From Candidatus Binatota bacterium (GTDB lineage Bacteria > Desulfobacterota > Binatia > Bin18): a stretch of 15,679 bases of DNA. Of this stretch, positions 7,413-14,320 are shown one piece after another; positions within the stretch are counted from its first letter, which is position 1, and each line of letters begins with the position of its first letter. A model generated the notes under the pieces. It saw only the letters and a list, made by a program, of their open reading frames with translations, searched no databases and was not told the origin of the DNA. The stretch spans positions 1 to 15,679 of the forward strand of contig WTHE01000165.1 of assembly GCA_011523315.1 (NCBI GenBank). Direction: 5' to 3'. The position numbers and the translations under genes were made by a program.

Positions 7413-8645
7413 TCACGCTAGGAGCCTGGCCTGCTGCTCCATCTCCTGGACAAGCTCTTTCATGTGCGCCTTACGCCAGGAAGCGGTGAGTTCTGCGGAG
7501 AAGGCACGGTGTAAAAGGCCGTCGAACAGGGAACTGATTCTGTTTCGGGCCAAATCGGTTTGACTCAGGGCTCTCTTTGTCGCTCGGACCTGCATGGCGA
7601 ACTTCTCTTGAAGTGCGAAAGGCGGCGCCGGAATTCGAAGGGCCTTCAACTTGACGCCTGTCAAATGTGAGAATGTCACTTTAGAGACGGTGTCTTGCAA
7701 AGCTCCACGCTGAGCCAGTCCCCACAACAGGTAAACGATAAACTCAGCTGTCGCGATGCCTGAGTAAGGGCGTACCCTATGGAGCGCCTTTTGAAAGTAA
7801 CACTCCGGTAACTCATCGTTCCAGATGGCGGAACGTCCGACCTCACCGCCTTCGCAAATAAGCACCTCCCCTTTTCTGAGCCTGAACTCCTCACGATCTG
7901 ACTCATCGAAATCCATCTCAAGAACTTCCTGTAGATCGAGCCGATCCCAGTAGACATTCGCGTTTCGGAGATAAGGACGCGCATGACGGCCTGTCTGTTG
8001 TTTCTGATCGAGCATCTTACCCAGCCGCGACTCACATATTTTGTCAAAGCGCTTAACTGGCCACCCCGTCGGATTCGTGGATGGATCGCCGAACATCTTG
8101 ACGAAAAGGGCAGAAAGGAGGCGGTCGGTTTTAGCGTCAGCTTCGGTTCGGAGGCGGCGAAGGCGGTCGGCTTGGTCCAGAATTTCGACGATGCGGCGTT
8201 GCTCTGACAGGGATGGGAGGGGAATTTCATGTGTCCAGAATCTGTCAAGGATGACTCGGGGCATTTTTGCACCCGTTACATATTGCGAGGCATACGAGAG
8301 AAACACGGGTGATCGCAGGTAATAAGCAAGAAACTCCCGGCAAACCAGACTCAGACGGGGTTGAAGCGGTATCAACTCAGTGGTTGCGACACCCGGCTCG
8401 TCTGGAACCACAACCTTGTTCAGATAGGGCCGAAGCTTGGAGTAGAGAACATGACTTTGGTCAAAGTGCACGGTGGAGTTCCCCGCCGCTGAGACTGGCG
8501 CTCGATACTTGCTGAGAACAACGCCAGTGTGGCTTTCAATCTGGTCGAGGCCGAGATGCCACACGGTATCATCGGGATCAAGTGAGTTTCGACTCGGAGT
8601 GGCAGGAGCCACCTCTCGAAGCGGGTAACGCGGCCACTCCATCAT
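7413..8645 (-). CDS. hsdS: Type I restriction-modification specificity subunit HsdS
   Basis: A 410-residue DNA-recognition subunit with the standard two-target-domain layout. The first target recognition domain (about 1-138) ends in IPLPSLSEQRRIVEILDQAD. A helical spacer (RLRRLRTEADAKTDRLLSALFVKMFGDP) follows to about residue 188. The second recognition domain (about 190-335) is closed by the matching IPAPPFALQEKFAMQV segment and a final helix. HsdS joins two HsdM to form the methylase and adds HsdR for restriction, setting a bipartite target that cannot be read from sequence. Two adjacent ATGs (8645 and 8642) follow a GGAGGGG ribosome-binding site; 8645 also overlaps the stop of the small ORF upstream. 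The region is visibly less GC-rich than its neighbours, as often seen for exchanged hsdS genes. Intact. Confidence 0.93.
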   Translation of the reverse strand: MMEWPRYPLREVAPATPSRNSLDPDDTVWHLGLDQIESHTGVVLSKYRAPVSAAGNSTVHFDQSHVLYSKLRPYLNKVVVPDEPGVATTELIPLQPRLSLVCREFLAYYLRSPVFLSYASQYVTGAKMPRVILDRFWTHEIPLPSLSEQRRIVEILDQADRLRRLRTEADAKTDRLLSALFVKMFGDPSTNPTGWPVKRFDKICESRLGKMLDQKQQTGRHARPYLRNANVYWDRLDLQEVLEMDFDESDREEFRLRKGEVLICEGGEVGRSAIWNDELPECYFQKALHRVRPYSGIATAEFIVYLLWGLAQRGALQDTVSKVTFSHLTGVKLKALRIPAPPFALQEKFAMQVRATKRALSQTDLARNRISSLFDGLLHRAFSAELTASWRKAHMKELVQEMEQQARLLA

Positions 8646-8731
8646 ATCCCCTCCGCTTCTGCCAACTGCTGTCGGACGTGTTCGAGCGGGGCTTCTATCA
8701 GGTCGATGAGTGTGTCGGTGGCTCGGATCAT
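8642..8731 (-). CDS. Hypothetical 29-residue ORF between hsdM and hsdS
   Basis: A short ORF that fills the gap between hsdM and hsdS exactly. Its ATG (8731-8729) overlaps the hsdM TGA (8730-8728) as ATGA, and its own TGA (8644-8642) overlaps the first hsdS ATG (8645-8643), again as ATGA. The peptide begins MIRATDTLID and ends LAEAEGI. It is rich in Leu, Ile, Ala, Glu and Gln and could form one amphipathic helix. The coding-like double overlap is the evidence for translation. The simplest function is to carry ribosomes from hsdM to hsdS; a small accessory protein of the complex is a more speculative alternative. I know of no named family. It could still be a chance frame, since 29 codons is short. 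Confidence 0.5.
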   Translation of the reverse strand: MIRATDTLIDLIEAPLEHVRQQLAEAEGI

Positions 8732-10374
8732 TGCTCTATCTCGCTCAGCAGTTTCTCCAAGCCCACTGTGATTTCGCGTTCTATCATCAACACCTCGCGG
8801 ATCAGTTCAGCCGGATCTTCGTCGGGGACCTCTTCGGCAACACGCGGTTTGTAGCGCGAAGCGGCAAGGTTGTAGTCGTTCTCGGCGATGGTCTCAAAGC
8901 TCGCCCACCAGCAGCGGGGTTCGTCGCTGCCCGGTTCGAGCACGGCACCGGCCTCAGCACCCGGCGGTTCCTGGAAGCGCGACGCCTTGTACTCAGCCCA
9001 CGCCGTGAGCAGGCCCGGAATGTCGTTTTGCTCCGGGGTCTCAGGGCGGCCGCCCCCTTGGATCTTGTCGGGATCATAACCGTCGTTACGGATTTCGTAG
9101 AACCACACGTGTTTCGTTGCAGCCTCGCCCTCCCCCGGTTCCGTCACGGGGCGGCGGAAGACGAGGACGGATGTCTTCACGCCAGCGTAGGGTTTGAACA
9201 CGCCGGCCGGCAGCGAGACCACAGCCTGAAGCTCATACCCTCGGAGCAGCTTCTCGCGCAGGTCCTTGTGCGCTCCCGTCGAGCCGAAGAGCGCGCCCTC
9301 TGGCACGACCACGGCGCAGCGCCCGCCCGGCGCGAGCGAGCGCAGCATCAGGGCCAGGAACAGGAGTTCACTCTTCTTGGACTTCGAGGGCAGGTCCTGA
9401 CGGATCGACTCCCTGGGGATTTGGCCGGCGAAGGGCGGGTTGGAGAGGATGACCGCATAGCGCCGGTTCAGGTCTTCCTCGGTGAGCCCGCTCATCTCGG
9501 ACAGGACGTTGCCACGCTTGAGACGCGCGTGACGGATGCCGTGGAGGACCAAGTTCATCATGGAGATACGCATCATCTGGCGCGATACGTCGGTGCCGTA
9601 GATCGAGGCTTCGAGCCGGCCCCAGTCGGGGATCTTCTCGCCAGGACCCTTCTTGTAGAGCTGGAGGTTTGGAATCTCCGCCTTCGCCTCCGCGAGCGTC
9701 CGGCCGCGTTGTTCGAGCCAGTCCTCTCCGTAGATCGGCAACTGCTGGGGGGCTTCGCTGTAACGGGCAAGGATGTGATCCACAGCGTCAATGAGGAAGC
9801 CGGCTGTGCCGCAGGCGGGGTCGTAGACGGTATCGCCCAGGTCGGGATCGACCATTTCGATCATAAAGGCGCGAATCTGACGCGGAGTGCGGAACTGGCC
9901 GTTCAGCGCAGACTGCCCGAGATGGGTGAGGAGATACTCGAAAATGTCGCCCTTGATGTCGGGACCAAGCTTGCGGAAGTCGATCGCGTCAAGCTCGTCT
10001 ATGACCTGTTTCAGCACGTTCGGATCGACGATCTCCAGTACGGCATCGCGAAAGTACTCGGCCACCTGTGGTTCATCCTTGACCAACGAGGCCATGTATC
10101 GAAAGACCTCGTCACGGACGAAGTCACGCAACCCCTCGCCACTCTTGAACCGCCATTTGGACCAGCGGAAGCGCTCGGCTTGGCCCGGGAATAGGCGCGT
10201 ACCACGGCCGGCGCCCAGGCGGTCTCTGATCTCACGATCCGCCTCCTCCTCATCCAACAGCTTCAGGTAGATGAGATAGGAGATTTGTTCGATGTAGGTG
10301 ACGGGGTTTGTAACGCCCCCGGCCCACAGGATGTTTGTGATCTGATCAAGCTTGCGGCGCAGGCTCTGGTCCAT
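8728..10374 (-). CDS. hsdM: Type I restriction-modification DNA methyltransferase subunit HsdM
   Basis: A 548-residue N6-adenine methyltransferase subunit. The N-terminal helical HsdM domain (residues 1-130) begins with LRRKLDQITNILWAGGVTNPVTYIEQISYLIYLKLLDE-type sequence. The catalytic domain follows: GQFRTPRQIRAFM (159-171), S-adenosylmethionine motif I DPACGTAGFL (185-194) and catalytic motif IV NPPF (312-315). It would methylate adenine in the sequence chosen by HsdS and protect host DNA. ATG 10374 starts 11 bases after the hsdR stop with a weak ribosome-binding site, so translation is probably coupled to hsdR. The end overlaps the small ORF by four bases. All motifs are intact and the length is normal for the family. 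Confidence 0.95.
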   Translation of the reverse strand: MDQSLRRKLDQITNILWAGGVTNPVTYIEQISYLIYLKLLDEEEADREIRDRLGAGRGTRLFPGQAERFRWSKWRFKSGEGLRDFVRDEVFRYMASLVKDEPQVAEYFRDAVLEIVDPNVLKQVIDELDAIDFRKLGPDIKGDIFEYLLTHLGQSALNGQFRTPRQIRAFMIEMVDPDLGDTVYDPACGTAGFLIDAVDHILARYSEAPQQLPIYGEDWLEQRGRTLAEAKAEIPNLQLYKKGPGEKIPDWGRLEASIYGTDVSRQMMRISMMNLVLHGIRHARLKRGNVLSEMSGLTEEDLNRRYAVILSNPPFAGQIPRESIRQDLPSKSKKSELLFLALMLRSLAPGGRCAVVVPEGALFGSTGAHKDLREKLLRGYELQAVVSLPAGVFKPYAGVKTSVLVFRRPVTEPGEGEAATKHVWFYEIRNDGYDPDKIQGGGRPETPEQNDIPGLLTAWAEYKASRFQEPPGAEAGAVLEPGSDEPRCWWASFETIAENDYNLAASRYKPRVAEEVPDEDPAELIREVLMIEREITVGLEKLLSEIEQ

Positions 10375-10385
10375 CGTGTTTCTCG

Positions 10386-12677
10386 TCAGCTCGCAGCTCT
10401 GAAGACGGCTTCGTTAAGACGTTCAACCGCCTGTCTGAGTCCCTCCTCACCGAAAAGCTCGATTCCCTTACCGGCGGCATCGAGGATCGAGAGCGGTGGC
10501 TCGAAGAGATCCTCTAGGCTCACGCGGCCGGTGGCGATGCCGCGGTTCTTGAGCAGACAGAGGTACTCGGCCTGCTGCGGGGTGAGCGAGCGCGAGACGA
10601 GCCAAGCCCGGAAGGCCTCCTCAAGCTTCTCCTCTCGACTCTTGATCTTGAGGCGCCCGAGTGCAACGCGGATGAAGTCAATAAGGTTACCGACCGGACT
10701 GCGGTAGGCGCGACGCAGGTTGTCCTCGTTGAAGTAGTGAGCGGGTTGGTTGAGACGACATGCAAGCTCTTCTTCCTCACCCGGTTTGAGTGGCTCGTCG
10801 TCGCGCACCTTCTGGAGGAGTGAATCGTCGGCCGCCTGGGCGCGGATCGTTTCCTCCCAGTGGGTGACGTACTCGTCCTTGTCGATACGCTCGCCCTCGG
10901 GACCGATCTCAATGTAGGTCACCGCTTCGAGCCATTCGTCTTCGAGACCGAGCTCAACGAATTCACCCGGCGGCTTGGACGGCGTCGTGGCGCCGCCTGC
11001 CGTCCGCCCACCTCCCATACCAGTGAACACGTCTGTATCGCTGTCGTTGAAATACTGGTGGTTCCGGAAGAAGTCATAGATGACGAACTTCTGCTTCTCG
11101 ATATGTGGCGCGGTGCGCGTCCCACGGCCCCGCATCTGTTGGTAGAGGATGGGACTTCGTACCCGCCGGCAGAGCACCAAGTGAAGCACCTCACGGCAGT
11201 CGAAGCCGGTATCGAGCATTCCGACGCTCACCGCAACCATGGGATAGGTCTCGGTCTTGAATTTCCGAATCAGGGCATCCGCATCAGCCACATCGGAGGT
11301 GATGACCTCCGCGTATCGACCCTGGTGTTCGGGGTGAAGCGCATTCAGATGGTGCGCGAGGCGGGCCGCGTGGTGCTTGGTGATGGCGAAGATGATCGCC
11401 TTGCCTGGGCCCGGCTTCTGGCCGGGTGCCAGCTCCGCATAGCTCTTCCAGGCAAGCCGGTCGAACTCCTCCATCATGAGTCGGTTTGAACTCTCATTGG
11501 TCCACTTTTTCTCAAAGGCGACGGGATCGTAGTGCTCGCCGTCAACCTCGGCACCCTCAGCCAGAATCTCGGTGATGCCCGTCGCAAAACGGTAAGGCAC
11601 GAGATAGCCGTCGCGGAAGGCGTCATGGATCGAATAGCTGAAATCGGGTTTGTCTGTCTCGCACTGGTAGAATTCGTAGGTGTTGCGCTCGATGTAGCCG
11701 GCGGGTGTGGCTGTGAGACCGATATGAAGGGCGTCGAAGTGGGTGAGCGCAGCTTGCCATGCTTCATAGATGGAACGGTGACACTCGTCGGTGATAACGA
11801 TGTCGAAGTATCCGGGGGTGTACTCATTGACCCGGCCGATCATGGTCTGAAGCAAGGCCACCGTGATCTGCTGCTCCTGGCGTGCCATGCCGGGTCGCAG
11901 CCAATAGCTTGAGTAGGCCGACAGAACGTCCTGAATGGCTTCCAGCGCCTGCTTGGCGAGTTGCTCGCGGTCGACGAGCACGAGTACCCGTTCGGTCCAG
12001 CCGGCCTCGAACAGACGCTTCAGGTAGAGGCAGATGAGATCGGTCTTGCCCGTGCCGGTCGGCAGTTCAAGTAAAAAACGCCGCTTGCCCAACTCAAGCG
12101 CGTGGTCGAGTGCCTGCATCGCCTCAGCCTGGTAGGGCCGCACGGTACGCGTCTCGCCCTGGCGCACGTAGTAGCCCGAGATCTCGACCGTAGCGAGCGG
12201 CTTCCGCTCCGTCCGCATCTCCGCTAGGCGCTCAAGGTCCCGCTGCGAGAAAAAGCCGGCGATCGGACGAGCGTCGTCGTTCTGATAGTCCCACAAGTAG
12301 GTCAACTCGCCATTGGTGAGGAAGATAAAAGGGGCGCCGAGTGCCTCCGCGTAGGGTAGCGCCTGCTGCTTGGCGACGTAGGGGTTAATAGCGTTTTTCT
12401 TGGCCTCGATTACGGACAGCGGGCGGCCACGTCGGTCGTAGAGGACATAGTCGGCCCTTCCACGTGTCGGAGCGACGTCAGTTGCGGGATCAGCTCCAGA
12501 AGCGGGAACACCCGTGGGCCGAGCGTAGTAGTGTTCGGTCCGCTCGCTAACGCGAAAAGACTCCGACACATGGACCTCGGTCCTGACCATGGACTTGTCC
12601 GCCGGGTTCCAGCCGGCCTGTCGCAGCAGCTCGTCGATCACGATGCGAGCGTCCGCCTCGCTCTCATACCGGCTCAT
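10386..12677 (-). CDS. hsdR: Type I restriction endonuclease/translocase subunit HsdR (EcoAI-like size)
   Basis: A 763-residue restriction subunit, near the shorter EcoAI-type (about 800) rather than EcoR124-type (about 1000). The frame stays open to 12920, but ATG 12677 is chosen because a GAGGAGG site lies 4-10 bases upstream and an RpoN promoter sits between 12711 and 12726. The nuclease domain is N-terminal: Asp76 in RADYVLYD and Glu91/Lys93 in VIEAKK. The SF2 translocase follows with PTGTGKT (206-212), DECH (297-300), LTATP (321-325) and QMRGRGTRT (514-522). The C-terminal helical part contacts the methylase. It cleaves unmodified DNA after ATP-driven translocation. First gene of the putative operon; no lesion seen. 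Confidence 0.94.
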   Translation of the reverse strand: MSRYESEADARIVIDELLRQAGWNPADKSMVRTEVHVSESFRVSERTEHYYARPTGVPASGADPATDVAPTRGRADYVLYDRRGRPLSVIEAKKNAINPYVAKQQALPYAEALGAPFIFLTNGELTYLWDYQNDDARPIAGFFSQRDLERLAEMRTERKPLATVEISGYYVRQGETRTVRPYQAEAMQALDHALELGKRRFLLELPTGTGKTDLICLYLKRLFEAGWTERVLVLVDREQLAKQALEAIQDVLSAYSSYWLRPGMARQEQQITVALLQTMIGRVNEYTPGYFDIVITDECHRSIYEAWQAALTHFDALHIGLTATPAGYIERNTYEFYQCETDKPDFSYSIHDAFRDGYLVPYRFATGITEILAEGAEVDGEHYDPVAFEKKWTNESSNRLMMEEFDRLAWKSYAELAPGQKPGPGKAIIFAITKHHAARLAHHLNALHPEHQGRYAEVITSDVADADALIRKFKTETYPMVAVSVGMLDTGFDCREVLHLVLCRRVRSPILYQQMRGRGTRTAPHIEKQKFVIYDFFRNHQYFNDSDTDVFTGMGGGRTAGGATTPSKPPGEFVELGLEDEWLEAVTYIEIGPEGERIDKDEYVTHWEETIRAQAADDSLLQKVRDDEPLKPGEEEELACRLNQPAHYFNEDNLRRAYRSPVGNLIDFIRVALGRLKIKSREEKLEEAFRAWLVSRSLTPQQAEYLCLLKNRGIATGRVSLEDLFEPPLSILDAAGKGIELFGEEGLRQAVERLNEAVFRAAS

Positions 12678-12710
12678 CGAATCCTCCTCACCCATGGAGA
12701 AATAGGAGAG

Positions 12711-12726
12711 TGCAAACGACATGCCA
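12711..12726 (-). promoter_or_regulatory. Sigma-54 (RpoN) -24/-12 promoter for hsdR
   Basis: On the minus strand the sequence reads TGGCATGTCGTTTGCA. Against the consensus TGGCACG-N4-TTGCW it differs only at one base (C to T at the sixth position), with exact GG-to-GC spacing. It begins immediately after the regulator's TGA. The predicted transcription start is near 12700, which leaves a leader of about 23 bases holding the GAGGAGG ribosome-binding site and the hsdR ATG at 12677. A sigma-54 activator is encoded directly upstream, which makes chance occurrence unlikely. Confidence 0.85.
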
Positions 12727-14238
12727 TCATACGCGCACCCCGTAGCGCTTCGTCCAGTTGGTAAAGGTCTGGTAGCTTGGAAGGCCGACGAGCTGGGCTG
12801 CCTGGGTTTTGTTTCCCTGCGCCTCGTCAACGGCCCTCCGGAGGTAATGGCGAGCCACATCGGCCAGGATTTCCGGGAGATCGAGACCTTCGCCCAGAGG
12901 CTTTCCGAGCACCGCGCCATCTTCGGCTTGTGCGGTTACGGGCAGAAGCGCATCGCGGATGTCCTCGGCCTTGAGTACGGCGTCGGGTGTCCAAATGGCC
13001 GCTCGGCTCAGCGTGTTCTGAAGTTCGCGGATATTCCCAGGCCAGGGGTGGGCGAGAAGAAGATTTCTTGCTCCGGCAGAAAGCTTTTTCTCCACATAGC
13101 CGGGTTGCTCTCGGCCTTCCCGGTTCACGAGAGCCAGGACATGGTCAATCAAAATGGGAAGATCCTCACGTCGGTCTCGGAGCGGAGGCAGTCGTAACAC
13201 CGCAACTGCAACACGGTGGAAGAGGTCTTCGCGAAAAGCGCCCACGGCTACCTCTGACAAAAGCGACCGGTTGGTGGCGGCTATCATCCGCACGTCCACC
13301 CTCCGGCTCCGAGAGCTTCCAACCGGTAGCACCTCACCTTCCTGGAGCGTACGCAGCAGTTTTACCTGCGCAGGCTTGGGAAGCTCACCCACCTCGTCGA
13401 GGAAGAGTGAGCCGCCTTCTGCCTCTACGAAGTGGCCTTTGCGGCGCGCCGTCGCCCCCGTAAAGGCGCCCTTTTCGTGTCCGAAGAGTTCAGACTCGAC
13501 CAATTCGGGAGGAATCGCACCACAGTTTACGGCTACGAAGGGTTTGTCCCGGCGCGGGCTGGTGCGATGAATGGCGCGGGCGAGGAGTTCCTTGCCGGTG
13601 CCGGTCTCCCCTTCGATCAGGACCGGGACAGAACGTGGGGCAACACGACGGGCTCTGAGAATTACGCGCCGCATGGCCCGGCCACGATGTATGATTGCCT
13701 CGAACTCCGGTGCCTCCGGGGATAGGCCCGCGCTCAGGCGTTCGAGTTCCTCATCGGGACGACGAAGCAAATCGGGGAGGAAGTCCGCCGAGATATCGAA
13801 CGGTACGGATGCCGTGCGGACGCCGTGCTGCCTCGACGACTCGATCAGTTCCGCTGGAAAGCGGGTCTTTGCAAGGATGATCCATACCGCTGCCATGGCT
13901 GGCGTTCCAGGGCTCAGGTGAAACGTCAGCGAAGTGTCCCTGGGACCGTCGGCCAAAGCCTGCTCGCAGGCGCGGACCGCAGCGACGTAGATCTCACCAA
14001 AGTCGGTCGGTCCGCTCAGTTTCTCGCGCAGCACGTGCAGATTGGTCACTCCGGAGCGCTTCTCAAGCCAGCGTCGGTAGAGGCGGACGACTTCGTCCTG
14101 GTGGTCGGTGATCAAAAATGTCCGGTCGAACTTGTGTGCCATCAGGGCCTGGGCGACCGGACCAACTCCAAGCTCCTTTTCCTCTTTGGGAGCACGGAGG
14201 TCCGTATGCCCGATCCAGGTGACGAGAACCCTACCCAT
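12727..14238 (-). CDS. Sigma-54 activator with CARF-like N-terminal sensor domain and Fis-type HTH (RtcR-related architecture)
   Basis: A 503-residue bacterial enhancer-binding protein. Residues 1-155 form a Rossmann-like sensor: MGRVLVTWIGHTDLRAP, FDRTFLITDHQ, then TSLTFHLSPGTPAMAAVWIIL. The last resembles the conserved loop of CARF ligand-binding domains (GGT-x-M type). The AAA+ domain has Walker A GETGTGKE (210-217), the sigma-54 contact loop GAFTGA (257-262), Walker B GGSLFLDEVGELP (275-287) and FREDLFHRV (335-343). The C-terminus (about 452-503) is a Fis-type HTH, GNKTQAAQLVGLP. The architecture parallels RtcR, but no rtcA/rtcB is present; hsdR lies directly downstream behind an RpoN promoter. 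I infer that binding of a nucleotide-like signal relieves autoinhibition and turns on the restriction operon. The sensor's ligand is unknown. No clear ribosome-binding site precedes ATG 14238. Confidence 0.92.
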   Translation of the reverse strand: MGRVLVTWIGHTDLRAPKEEKELGVGPVAQALMAHKFDRTFLITDHQDEVVRLYRRWLEKRSGVTNLHVLREKLSGPTDFGEIYVAAVRACEQALADGPRDTSLTFHLSPGTPAMAAVWIILAKTRFPAELIESSRQHGVRTASVPFDISADFLPDLLRRPDEELERLSAGLSPEAPEFEAIIHRGRAMRRVILRARRVAPRSVPVLIEGETGTGKELLARAIHRTSPRRDKPFVAVNCGAIPPELVESELFGHEKGAFTGATARRKGHFVEAEGGSLFLDEVGELPKPAQVKLLRTLQEGEVLPVGSSRSRRVDVRMIAATNRSLLSEVAVGAFREDLFHRVAVAVLRLPPLRDRREDLPILIDHVLALVNREGREQPGYVEKKLSAGARNLLLAHPWPGNIRELQNTLSRAAIWTPDAVLKAEDIRDALLPVTAQAEDGAVLGKPLGEGLDLPEILADVARHYLRRAVDEAQGNKTQAAQLVGLPSYQTFTNWTKRYGVRV

Positions 14239-14253
14239 AATTCGGATAGTACT

Positions 14254-14267
14254 ACAAAGAACTTTGT
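14254..14267. promoter_or_regulatory. Inverted repeat upstream of the regulator, candidate operator
   Basis: ACAAAG-AA-CTTTGT, two perfect 6-base arms around 2 bases, 15 bases upstream of the regulator's start codon in an AT-rich patch. It could be a binding site for the regulator itself or another repressor. On the minus strand a weak -35-like TTGTAG and a TAGTAC/TACTAT -10-like element flank it, too poor to call a promoter with confidence. Confidence 0.35.
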
Positions 14268-14320
14268 GTCTCTACAAGTCCGCTTATCCGGGGTATATCA
14301 ATCGCCAAGCCCTTCTGCCC

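Noticed and set aside
7413..8645. Phase-variable or shufflon-type hsdS
   Set aside because: No internal tandem repeats, simple-sequence tracts, inverted hsdS fragments or recombinase gene are seen in the window.
8710..10194. A 494-codon open frame on the plus strand
   Set aside because: It lies entirely opposite hsdM, whose catalytic motifs are intact; the translation shows no domain.
10375..10500. A separate sigma-70 promoter for hsdM (TTGAAC followed 17 bases later by TTCAGA)
   Set aside because: The -10 element is poor and no AT-rich context supports it; basal hsdM transcription remains a possibility but not one the sequence proves.
10386..12920. A longer hsdR beginning at 12920
   Set aside because: The extra 81 codons would overlap the regulator's HTH region and run through the sigma-54 promoter; the GAGGAGG site and family N-terminus support 12677.
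12727..14238. Naming the regulator rtcR
   Set aside because: Domain order is alike, but the N-terminal sequence starts differently (WIGHTDLRAP) and no rtcA or rtcB gene is present; only a related architecture is claimed.
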